Position numbers and translations under genes: made by a program. From positions 186,001 through 250,000 of the forward strand of contig NZ_RJJD01000003.1 in NCBI RefSeq assembly GCF_003721515.1: a DNA stretch of 64,000 bases, given 5' to 3'. The stretch is from Rufibacter latericius. GTDB lineage: Bacteria; Bacteroidota; Bacteroidia; Cytophagales; Hymenobacteraceae. The notes under the pieces are model-generated. The model made no database searches and had not been told where the DNA came from. It saw only the letters and a list, made by a program, of their open reading frames with translations. Below are positions 34,819 to 41,976 of the stretch, piece by piece (position 1 is the stretch's first letter; every line of letters begins with the position of its first letter).

Positions 34819-35358
34819 ATGAAAACCGCATTACAGCTCCAAATCACCCCTTCCTCAGTAAACCCTTCATTCAATATCCCAAAGCAGTCCTTCGGGAATA
34901 ATGTCACAATTTCTGAGCAGCCTTGAGTAGGCTCCTTCTTCGGGATACCAGAGCCAGAGCCGGTAGAAACGAAACAGCCTACCTCCTAAACCACGGTAGA
35001 GGCCGAGATCCATATCCTGCTCAACACCATGGAGGTGGAGAAACATACCATGCTGCACCACCGCAAGCACGCCGGCATTACCGCTGAGGGCCGCCCTCAT
35101 CTTGGTTTCTTTGACCCGGAGGACATCGCCACCCCTTTAAAGGAGATTGCCTTCAAGCATGAACAAGCCCTAGCTTTCGTCATCTACTTCGCTTATACTG
35201 ATAGCAGGACCAATGTAAGGAGAGAGGACAATGAAGACATTATCCGCTGGCTTAAGAATGGCCGCTATTCTTGGCAGTGGATGGATGAGGACGGCAGGAA
35301 AGGCGAGGCGTTTGTGCCGGATGCGGTAAAAATGAGACACCCACACGCCTTCTGCTAA
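34819..35358 (+). pseudogene. Unknown gene with two in-frame stops
   Basis: A single frame from ATG 34819 (MKTALQLQITPSSVNPSFNI) is broken by TGA 34924-34926 and a TAA about 20 codons later. It is then open for 123 codons (TTVEAEIHILLNTMEVEKH, GFFDPEDIATPLKEIAFKH, DIIRWLKNGRYSWQWMD) to the stop at 35358. The part from ATG 35029 (109 residues) could still be translated alone. No family recognised. Its place in the phage-like operon suggests a former element gene. Confidence 0.5.
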
Positions 35359-35377
35359 ACGCTAGGTTACCGGAATG

Positions 35378-35557
35378 ATGACCAAGCCTTTTATCCACCT
35401 GAAGAAACAAAACATGCCGCTCACCAGAACCGCCCAGCACCACCTCCAACATCAGGTAAACATCACTCCGGACCTGGCTAGTTTTGTCTTCAACCCACCT
35501 CCGCCCGCTACCAGTCCCTTGCTGGGTCTGCTTCAATTGAATCTCAAATTGGTTTAA
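35378..35557 (+). CDS. Possible small protein, 59 residues
   Basis: MTKPFIHLKKQNMPLTRTAQ followed by a Pro-rich end (NPPPPATSPLLGLLQLNLK). It lies 20 bp after the previous frame and 3 bp before the convergent lipoprotein's stop. No homology recognised and no good ribosome site; it may be chance. Confidence 0.25.
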   Translation: MTKPFIHLKKQNMPLTRTAQHHLQHQVNITPDLASFVFNPPPPATSPLLGLLQLNLKLV

Positions 35558-35559
35558 GT

Positions 35560-35988
35560 TTATTTACGAGTGAAGTATAAATATATAAATAGTTTAGAAT
35601 CGTTTGTTTCGACTTGGGTATACTGCAGCATTAGGTCTTTTTTGGTGACTGTCACCACCTCATATTCAGCCCTATTCATAACAATAAAAAACTTACCCTG
35701 CCTTTCCTCTAAAGTGTAGGGATTTGGATAGGTTAGTTTGTCACCAATATAAGAATCCAGGTTTGTTTGGGTTATCTCAAATTCAACTCCGTGTGAGGGG
35801 TGAGACCGGGTCTCCACCACTTGCCCCTGTGAGCTGATTGCTTCCTCCTTGGCACCAGTAGCGACCCATCGCCCAATTATGAGGTCTTTGGTCTCGGTAG
35901 GTTCTGGGGTAACCTCCTCCTCGTCTTTATCTCCGCAACCGGAGAATACTAGAATTAATAACACCAACAAGGGTAGGAGTTTCTTCAT
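35560..35988 (-). CDS. Lipocalin-like lipoprotein, array member 1
   Basis: 142 residues. Signal MKKLLPLLVLLILVFSGC (lipobox FSGC) is followed by an acidic linker (DKDEEEVTPEPTETKD) and a strand-rich domain starting IIGRWVATGAKEEAIS. This is the array's shared GxW opening, as in lipocalin-like (DUF4488-type) lipoproteins. VEFEITQTNLDSYIGDKLTY and FFIVMNRAEYEVVTVTKKDL are later strands. Last gene of five tandem relatives on the minus strand. Probably anchored in the outer membrane; binding partner unknown. Confidence 0.68.
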   Translation of the reverse strand: MKKLLPLLVLLILVFSGCGDKDEEEVTPEPTETKDLIIGRWVATGAKEEAISSQGQVVETRSHPSHGVEFEITQTNLDSYIGDKLTYPNPYTLEERQGKFFIVMNRAEYEVVTVTKKDLMLQYTQVETNDSKLFIYLYFTRK

Positions 35989-36436
35989 TGTGGTTTAATT
36001 TTCTAAAAGTGGTTGTTTGTTCTAGAAGGTGGGGAGGCCTCGTGTATCTAGCCGATAGTTTCAGAGTGTCCTGAATCAAGGAGGATATCTGGTGGTCTAT
36101 CCCATTAAGCATTAAGTACCTGTTGCCTGTTCTCTCACTTAGCTTTAACTCTTCTTTAATGGAATACACCGCAGAGCTATCTGTCGGATTGTAATAGTTG
36201 AAAATGACAGAACCGCCTGAAAAGATAAATTCTGTATGATTTACTGGCTTAGTGGTAGAGCTAATCAATGTTGATCCGTCTTGAGAATACTCATTGTCCT
36301 TCACAGCAACGGTTCGCCATTTCCCCTGAAGCAAGGCTTTCGTTTCTGCTAAGGGTGAAGTATCGTCTTCCTTATCGTCCTTGCATCCGGTGAATACCAC
36401 AAGGAATAGCAACAATAGCGGTAACAGGCTTTTCAT
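35927..36436 (-). CDS. Lipocalin-like lipoprotein, array member 2 (C-terminus altered)
   Basis: 169 residues: MKSLLPLLLLFLVVFTGCKD, then TKALLQGKWRTVAVKDNEYS and RYLMLNGIDHQISSLIQDTL. The relative at 36909-37384 ends EQTTTFRRINQ. Here EQTTTFRKLN runs on for about 20 extra residues, overlapping the next gene by 62 bp. One additional A in the AAAA run just after FR would give FRKIKPQ and a TGA overlapping the next gene's ATG. The annotated end is therefore probably a frameshift effect. Confidence 0.62.
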   Translation of the reverse strand: MKSLLPLLLLFLVVFTGCKDDKEDDTSPLAETKALLQGKWRTVAVKDNEYSQDGSTLISSTTKPVNHTEFIFSGGSVIFNYYNPTDSSAVYSIKEELKLSERTGNRYLMLNGIDHQISSLIQDTLKLSARYTRPPHLLEQTTTFRKLNHNEETPTLVGVINSSILRLRR

Positions 36437-36465
36437 TGAATTTCGATTTAGTAAAGGATATAGGA

Positions 36466-36891
36466 TTAATCAATCCTTTGGTAATCGGTAATGGTGATCA
36501 CTTGTTGGTCGCTTTGGGGATATCTGAATATGAGCCGCATCTTATCAATCTTCAGATTGCTTATTTCGTGTTCTTGCCTATAGAAGATGATGGATATGTT
36601 AGAATCTCGGTCCATAAGTGAATAAGGTCCTGTTGTACCAGGGCCTTTATTAGGGCTTTCCCGCAGGGTGTCTCCCTCAAATTCAAGGATAACTGTCCCA
36701 CTTCTAGTTTCACTTTTACTATGCACCTTGCCGTCTGTACCATAGGTCTCCACCCACCCCCGGGAATCAATCCATTTACCCTGTAGTAATCTATGGGCCT
36801 CATCAACTGTCAGGTCACTGCCTTCATCCTTGTTGTCACATGCGCAGAAAAAGGCTGAAACTAGAAGTAAGAAGGGTAGTAATCTTTTCAT
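36466..36891 (-). CDS. Lipocalin-like lipoprotein, array member 3
   Basis: 141 residues: signal MKRLLPFLLLVSAFFCAC, linker, then AHRLLQGKWIDSRGWVETYG and strands TVILEFEGDTLRESPNK and HEISNLKIDKMRLIFRYP. It has the same plan as its neighbours, though identity between members is low outside the signal and the LLQGKW motif, so the duplications are old. It lies 17 bp after member 4. Confidence 0.68.
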   Translation of the reverse strand: MKRLLPFLLLVSAFFCACDNKDEGSDLTVDEAHRLLQGKWIDSRGWVETYGTDGKVHSKSETRSGTVILEFEGDTLRESPNKGPGTTGPYSLMDRDSNISIIFYRQEHEISNLKIDKMRLIFRYPQSDQQVITITDYQRID

Positions 36892-36908
36892 TGAATATTG
36901 GAATAGGG

Positions 36909-37384
36909 TTATTGGTTGATTCTTCTGAAGGTTGTGGTTTGTTCCACTATATTAGGATTGCCTTCGTACCTTCCAGTGATTGTCTCCATTAATTGTAAAC
37001 TATCGCGGTTCAAGTTGATCACTTTTTTCTCTACGCCTTGAAGCATTAAGTACTTATTCACTTCCCTTTCTACAAGTATTAATTCCTCCGTTGAAGACAG
37101 AACAATGGAGTCAGGATTGCCATTTGTTTTATTGTAATGGTGTGATATGACGGAATTGTTTGAGAAGAGCATTTCGGTATATATCAAAAGGTGATCGATG
37201 GTGTGGGACCATACTACCATTCGTGATCTGTCAGGAGTGAGTTCTTCGAACTTTATTGACTCTTCTCGCCATTCTCCTGCAGGAGAGCTTTGGTGCCCTC
37301 CACAGTTAGAGATTTTTCATCTTCATCGTCACTGGAACAACCTGAAAATGCTGCAAGCATCAGGAAGAGGAATAATCTTTTCAT
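36909..37384 (-). pseudogene. Lipocalin-like lipoprotein, array member 4, frameshifted
   Basis: ATG 37384 gives MKRLFLFLMLAAFSGCSS and an acidic linker up to TKALLQ. The next frame continues with EWREESIKFEELTPDRSRMV, then MLFSNNSVISHHYNK and YLMLQGVEKKVINLNRD, ending EQTTTFRRINQ. One missing G near 37276-37277 (GGG to GG) accounts for the shift and would restore the LLQGEW motif. It is closest to member 2 (shared EQTTTFR ending and YLML strand). Confidence 0.7.
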
Positions 37385-37407
37385 TGAATTTAGTATAGGG
37401 TTATTGG

Positions 37408-37878
37408 TTAGTTGAAACCTGGTGTGGTTGGTTTGGTGCTATTTACCCTTGAGTAATCAAGGATCCAAACAACTTTCCCCTCTTTGGTGGGTTCCTCAAG
37501 GCGTAAACGGAGATTGAAACGGTTGATTAAATCTAATTTGTATCTGACGCCTGCTTTTTCAATTACTGTTTGTCCCTCGACATCCGAGACTTTGTAGGGC
37601 GTGCCCTCTACAAGAACGGGCTCTCCGTTTCTAGACGTGTTGGCTAAATAGCCCATGATATTATCTTTGAAAACAAGCAGGGCTATATCTTCGGTAAGTT
37701 TCATTTTGTTGCCCCTAAGGTAGACCCCACTAGAAGCATAAAGCTCGCTGGTTTGCTGCACCTGCTTCCACCTGCCTTGAAGAAGGGACACCTTTTCCTC
37801 GTAACTTTGGCTTAAATTGTCGCTGCAAGAAGAGAATACTACAAGAAGTAGCATGAATATAGGTAAAAGTCTATTCAT
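37408..37878 (-). CDS. Lipocalin-like lipoprotein, array member 5 (first of the run)
   Basis: 156 residues: signal MNRLLPIFMLLLVVFSSC, KVSLLQGRWKQVQQTSELYA, then strands LTEDIALLVFKDNIMGYL and VRYKLDLINRFNLRLRLEE, ending KPTTPGFN. It is most upstream in the run, 24 bp before member 4, so the promoter of the whole array probably lies at 37879-37943. Confidence 0.68.
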   Translation of the reverse strand: MNRLLPIFMLLLVVFSSCSDNLSQSYEEKVSLLQGRWKQVQQTSELYASSGVYLRGNKMKLTEDIALLVFKDNIMGYLANTSRNGEPVLVEGTPYKVSDVEGQTVIEKAGVRYKLDLINRFNLRLRLEEPTKEGKVVWILDYSRVNSTKPTTPGFN

Positions 37879-37943
37879 TTAGAATTATTTGAAGTTCCCC
37901 AAAGATAGCGATTGTTTTGAATTGGGGCTTTTTGTTAAAACAA

Positions 37944-37970
37944 AAGGGAGGCTCCCCAAGAACCTCCCTT
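37944..37970 (-). terminator. Hairpin upstream of the lipoprotein array
   Basis: AAGGGAGG (37944-37951) pairs with CCTCCCTT (37963-37970); on the minus strand TTTTGTTTT follows. It isolates the array from the genes at 38.2-38.8 kb. Confidence 0.65.
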
Positions 37971-38030
37971 CAATTACAAGACTTACATTGAACTATCTGT
38001 TTTACGGGGGAGAAAAGGGGAGAGTTAGGC

Positions 38031-38060
38031 AAAAAAAAGGGAGACGAACCACCATCTCCC
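38031..38060 (-). terminator. Second minus-strand terminator
   Basis: GGGAGA (38039-38044) pairs with TCTCCC (38055-38060), then eight T on the minus strand. It lies between the 38180-38524 gene and the previous hairpin. Confidence 0.6.
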
Positions 38061-38179
38061 CAAAAACCATTTTTAACAGTCCAAAGGTAGGGCAGGGCAT
38101 GTTGCTGGGGTGTTAAGTTTGGATGTAGGGAATTAAGTTATTGTTACCTCCCCCTTGCCACGCTAAACACCAGCAGCCA

Positions 38180-38524
38180 CTACGGGGCGAGGTCATACTG
38201 CGCCTCAAACAGAGTAAGCGCACTGCGAAAGCTGGCCATCACGTCCTCTCCAAAAGGAGACCGCTCGCTAATCTTGAGATAGTTCATCCAGCCGGTGGAG
38301 GCATAGCCATTGATACCCGGATGCTTATTCAGGAACTGCTTCGCCAAGGCCGGTTTTACGCCGTGCACCTGCCCATCGAAGATCTTGCTGTACCTGCTCT
38401 CTAGTTTGGAGTAGAGGTAGCCTTTGGCAAAGTACACCCCATCCCGCTCAAGGAAGCCGGCCATGTACCAGTCTGCCTTTTCTGTACGCTTGGTTCTGAT
38501 GTAGTATACCTTGAATTCGTTCAC
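38180..38524 (-). CDS. Hypothetical protein
   Basis: 114 residues without signal: MNEFKVYYIRTKRTEKADWY, FAKGYLYSKLESRYSKIFDG, then NGYASTGWMNYLKISERSPF. The opening strand with basic residues and the aromatic-rich middle suggest a small alpha/beta protein. No family recognised. It is followed by two terminators. Confidence 0.5.
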   Translation of the reverse strand: MNEFKVYYIRTKRTEKADWYMAGFLERDGVYFAKGYLYSKLESRYSKIFDGQVHGVKPALAKQFLNKHPGINGYASTGWMNYLKISERSPFGEDVMASFRSALTLFEAQYDLAP

Positions 38525-38538
38525 AGGGGCAAAGATAC

Positions 38539-38844
38539 CTACGGTTGCCCAAACAAAGGCGCTTTGTTGAGAAGCTTAGTCAATTTGAATTTTGTGAGCG
38601 TAAGCGCATGGGTAACCTTCCCTTGGTATAGCAGACCCTCGGCAACCGAAAGGTTCTTCGAGGCAGACCCTAACTCCAAAAGGGCTATCCCGTCTTGTTC
38701 ATCTTCGCAGTTAATTATGGAGATTGTTTTCTTGATCTCATCCAGCAGGTCAAAAGCGGCTTGGGTGCTTGACTTTTTTAACTGGTGTTCTTTGGCCTCC
38801 CGGAGAAGGAGGCCCAGCAACAAAAAATGGTTCTCGTTCCTGTT
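38539..38844 (-). CDS. Hypothetical helical protein
   Basis: 101 residues from ATG 38844 (MNRNENHFLLLGLLLREAKE). The frame is open 11 residues further upstream but without better start context. Mostly helical (STQAAFDLLDEIKKTISIIN; KVTHALTLTKFKLTKLL). 14 bp from the next gene, so the two are co-transcribed. Function unknown. Confidence 0.5.
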   Translation of the reverse strand, partial: NRNENHFLLLGLLLREAKEHQLKKSSTQAAFDLLDEIKKTISIINCEDEQDGIALLELGSASKNLSVAEGLLYQGKVTHALTLTKFKLTKLLNKAPLFGQP

Positions 38845-38966
38845 CATCTGGGTAGTTTGGTCCCCAGAGAAACCCACACCAACCCCTCAGAGTTCCACCT
38901 CGCTGCCGCTTCCCAGATGGCTGTTAACAGGAGATACAGGAGAACTACGGACTGAATTACCGGATA

Positions 38967-39203
38967 ATGGAAACAAAGGAGATTGAGGACGCCATCCTTA
39001 ACCGCACACCAAGTTTCGCCTATGTGTACCTGCTCCCAAACGCAGCCAAGACGTCAATCTACCTACAGCTGGTCTTAGGAACACAGGAAACCGGGCTTGT
39101 CTCCGTATCAATGCCTCCAAAATTTAAAATGTTGGGTTTAGAGAATGGAGGAACCATAAAGAAAGGTAACCTGAAGGAATATGTAAGCTATATCAAAAAT
39201 TAG
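38967..39203 (+). CDS. Hypothetical protein, 78 residues
   Basis: METKEIEDAILNRTPSFAYV, then SIYLQLVLGTQETGLVSVSM and GTIKKGNLKEYVSYIKN. No signal, TM segment or recognised domain. It is the last gene of the island before the tRNA-Leu junction. Confidence 0.45.
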   Translation: METKEIEDAILNRTPSFAYVYLLPNAAKTSIYLQLVLGTQETGLVSVSMPPKFKMLGLENGGTIKKGNLKEYVSYIKN

Positions 39204-39309
39204 GTGCTATTCTAATGACACATACCCTAAGGCATTCCTACCAAAATATATTCAAATTCTTATGGAATTGATCTGAAATACTCACACTTTTACACACACC
39301 AAAACAAAA

Positions 39310-39340
39310 AAGCCCTGTAACTATCTAAGTTACAGGGCTT
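39310..39340 (-). terminator. Terminator of tRNA-Leu(GAG)
   Basis: A 13-bp perfect stem (39310-39322 with 39328-39340), 5-nt loop, T-rich on the minus strand, 12-15 bp behind the tRNA 3' end. Homologous to 21909-21939. Confidence 0.8.
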
Positions 39341-39351
39341 TCATAATTAAT

Positions 39352-39375
39352 CAGTGCGCGCGGGGAGATTCGAAC
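39352..39375 (-). repeat. attR inside tRNA-Leu
   Basis: The second copy of the 24-bp direct repeat; here it is part of the functional tRNA, restoring its 3' end after integration. The distance to the left copy is 17.4 kb. Confidence 0.85.
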
Positions 39376-39437
39376 TCCCACACCCGTAGGGCACCACCCC
39401 CTCAAGATGGCGTGTCTACCAGTTTCACCACGTGCGC
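39355..39437 (-). tRNA. tRNA-Leu, anticodon GAG
   Basis: Minus strand, 83 nt. Acceptor GCGCACG/CGCGCGC (one A-C mismatch at pair 5), D-arm GTGAAACTGGTAGACAC, anticodon stem CCATC/GGTGG with loop TTGAGGG (GAG at 39401-39403), long class II variable arm, T-arm GGGAG-TTCGAAT-CTCCC, discriminator A. CCA is not encoded. The acceptor mismatch lies in the part supplied by the island copy. Class II variable arm plus GAG identify leucine. Confidence 0.92.
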
Positions 39438-41020
39438 AAAGCACAAACAAGGTCGCTTCCCCGTTTTGTGGTACAAATGTATTATTTCCTTCCTTTCCCT
39501 GCAAGTTCTTTTAAAAAAGTTTTGACCCATCAAAGCACCCTGCACTCCATTATTGTAATGGATACTACAAACAATTGCCTCTAATTATGTACTTAAAGCG
39601 CCGAATGTACAGAACAAGTTCACTCAAGAAAAACTGATTATGAATAAGTTGTTTATTTGGCATTTTTCCAAAAAAACGCCAAATAAACAACTTAACAAAA
39701 AGGAAAATCAAGGTTTACCAAAATCCATTTTAATCCAACCAGTAATAAATAACTTAATTCAATATCTCTAAGCTTACATCCTCCCAAAGCCAAACATGCA
39801 ATTAAATTTGCTACATTATTATCCCATATCTTTAATTACGAAATATTTCTAAACATTATAGAATCTACTATTTTACTTCAATCTTAACCAATATATATAA
39901 CAATTACTTTAAGTGTATTTTAATCCATACAACCACCAAGCTTAAGCAATATTTATTTACACAGATCATATCTTATTTCAAATTAGTTGAACAAAACAAT
40001 AGTATCTGCTAATCCTTTTACATTCACCATCATTAAGAATTCATTTAGAAATTAAATTAAATAAAAATAGTACTCTTTAATCAATAAAAAACTTGTTGTT
40101 TTTTAGATATGCATACCCTATACATTTAAAAATTTTATAAAAAAAGTCTTGTAAGACAACTCAATGATTATCGTTTTAATTAATTTATAACTAAAAAATA
40201 ATATAACTATTTAATATTAAAACTTCACGGGTATTTATTTAAATATATTAAAGCAAATACAAAACATTATACCTAATCTTATAAGAAATTAAAGCATATC
40301 TTATTATATTCATTCAAAATACTTATAATCTTTCCTTATTTGGAGTCCATCCTAAGTCAGTATGTATTCCTATCAGAAATATAAGGTAGCAAGCATCAGC
40401 AAAGTATAAACCAAAACTTAGTTTTCACCTAACACTTTAAGCATCCTAAATCTTGCTGTTAACAACTCCAATTAACTTAGTCCGTATTTATTAAGGAAGA
40501 GAAAAGTTCTTTCACCAGAAATCTCTGGTAAGGGACAGATTCTTTGAAGTACCAGATCAAATAGGTTCTTAGATACCCTCTTCACCAAAACAAGAGCATA
40601 CCTAAAGTAATTTATTTAAACAAGAATATTTTCCGATTGCTTTTCAATGCATTATGCTTTCAAACCCCATGCTTTACTTTAAGTTAAGGAATCTCTAAAG
40701 ATGTGGTTCAAGAAGGTTCAAATTGGAATCAACGCCTGTTCATAAAGGTATTTGCTAATATCATTATCAATACACAAGGAAAGCAAAAGAGCTTTAAATA
40801 ATTTTAATTTAATTACTAGTGAATTAATTATTTAATAAAAAGTCCTTCTAGTAAACTACTGTTTTTAACGTTAGTTCAATTAGGCTTTAGAACAGAAACA
40901 ACTAATCAAATTTTTACAGACACGTTACCATATTAAGGATTTATATAACCTCATAATATTTTAGCTTAAAACGTTATTACCTTTCAACTATCGCCTTTAA
41001 ATACATTAACAAACAATCAA
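39438..41020. other. 1.58-kb AT-rich gene-free region
   Basis: No open frame of useful length on either strand. Composition is strikingly AT-rich compared with both flanks. It contains a 16-bp hairpin (39646-39693) and many TTTAAT/AATTTAA words but no tandem repeats. It may hold the promoter of the DUF1206 gene near its right end. Otherwise nothing is recognised. Confidence 0.6.
39646..39693. repeat. Long hairpin in AT-rich DNA
   Basis: Arms 39646-39661 and 39678-39693 (AAGTTGTTTATTTGGC and its complement) form 16 perfect pairs. The loop also holds TTTTT..AAAAAA, which can extend the stem. There is no gene end nearby. Confidence 0.6.
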
Positions 41021-41824
41021 ATGAACGGACAAAGAAAGCATGAAATTGAATCGCTCGCCAAGGCAGGGTATGTAGCCAAAGGTATAGTATACATTTTGGT
41101 TGGTGCGCTAACTGCCATGTCGGCTTTAGGAATGGGTGGTAAGAAAGCCTCTAACTCAGATGCTCTTCTTCAGGTAAAGAGTTTCCCTGGAGGTAGTTTT
41201 TTACTGGGTATTTTAGCGGTTGGTTTGTTGGGGTATGCGCTTTGGAGATTCATTCAGGCTATTAAAGACACAGAGAACAAAGGCTCTGATTCAAAAGGGA
41301 TGTTGAAGCGGATTGGTTATGCTATTAGCGGATTACTTTACGGATCACTTGCTTTTGTCGCCTTCAAAATGGCCACTGGTGATGGAGGAGGATCTGGTGG
41401 TGGGGGCTCCCGGGAAAAGGACATGCTTTCCACCCTACTAGACAAACCCTTCGGTAAATATATGGCCATCATTATCGGGTTAATTATTATAGGAAAAGGG
41501 CTAAATCAATTGTACAAAGGTATTACTGCGTCCTTTATGAAGGATGTTACCGGACTTCCCCGTGACCGGTTTGATGTCCTCAAAAAAGCCGGTCAGGCGG
41601 GGTTCTCTGCCCGAGGAATTGTCTTCGGAATTGTGGGTTTCTTGTTTGTAAAAGCGGCCTGGTTACAGCAGCCCAATAAAGCCGGAGGTACCGAAAGTGC
41701 CTTCTCCTTTCTACAAACCTCCCCCTTTGGGAATCTCTTATTAGCCATTGTTGCGCTGGGCTTAATTGGTTATGGAATCTTTATGTTTGTGCAATCCAGG
41801 TATAGCAACATCTCCATTCATTAA
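41021..41824 (+). CDS. DUF1206 multi-pass membrane protein
   Basis: 267 residues. Three repeats of the DUF1206 unit are visible, each a pair of TM helices with a Gly-rich AGYxAKGxVYxxVG opening: LAKAGYVAKGIVYILVGALT; LKRIGYAISGLLYGSLAFVA; LKKAGQAGFSARGIVFGIVG. The loops LGYALWRFIQAIKD, IIGKGLNQLYKGI and LIGYGIFMFVQSRYS close the units. An inner-membrane protein of unknown function found in many phyla. The start fits the first repeat. Confidence 0.87.
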   Translation: MNGQRKHEIESLAKAGYVAKGIVYILVGALTAMSALGMGGKKASNSDALLQVKSFPGGSFLLGILAVGLLGYALWRFIQAIKDTENKGSDSKGMLKRIGYAISGLLYGSLAFVAFKMATGDGGGSGGGGSREKDMLSTLLDKPFGKYMAIIIGLIIIGKGLNQLYKGITASFMKDVTGLPRDRFDVLKKAGQAGFSARGIVFGIVGFLFVKAAWLQQPNKAGGTESAFSFLQTSPFGNLLLAIVALGLIGYGIFMFVQSRYSNISIH

Positions 41825-41848
41825 TGGCACAACCAAAGAAACCATAGA

Positions 41849-41902
41849 CCAGACCGGTGTCTCCTTTCCCGAACCAGGGCAGAAGACACCGGTCTGGTTT
41901 TT
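41849..41902 (+). terminator. Terminator after the DUF1206 gene
   Basis: CCAGACCGGTGTCT (41849-41862) pairs perfectly with 41884-41897, and TTTTT follows. The core-like ATCTGTTTTCTGAAAAC comes next at 41903. Confidence 0.78.
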
Positions 41903-41976
41903 GATCTGTTTTCTGAAAACTAGGTCCAAAGCCCATGGTTCTATTTCTTCTGCCGGATACTTGTTAACTTCCGGCC

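Noticed and set aside
25453-35358. Alternative genetic code or stop suppression in the island
   Set aside because: All three stop codons occur as internal stops, while the same codons end other genes in the same island.
38564-38986. 140-residue + strand frame opposite the helical hypothetical gene
   Set aside because: The minus-strand frame has better start context, spacing to its neighbour and protein-like composition; the + frame is serine-rich antisense text.
21947-39378. Complete prophage or conjugative element
   Set aside because: No capsid, terminase, portal, tail, relaxase, VirB/Tra or replication gene could be recognised among the island genes.
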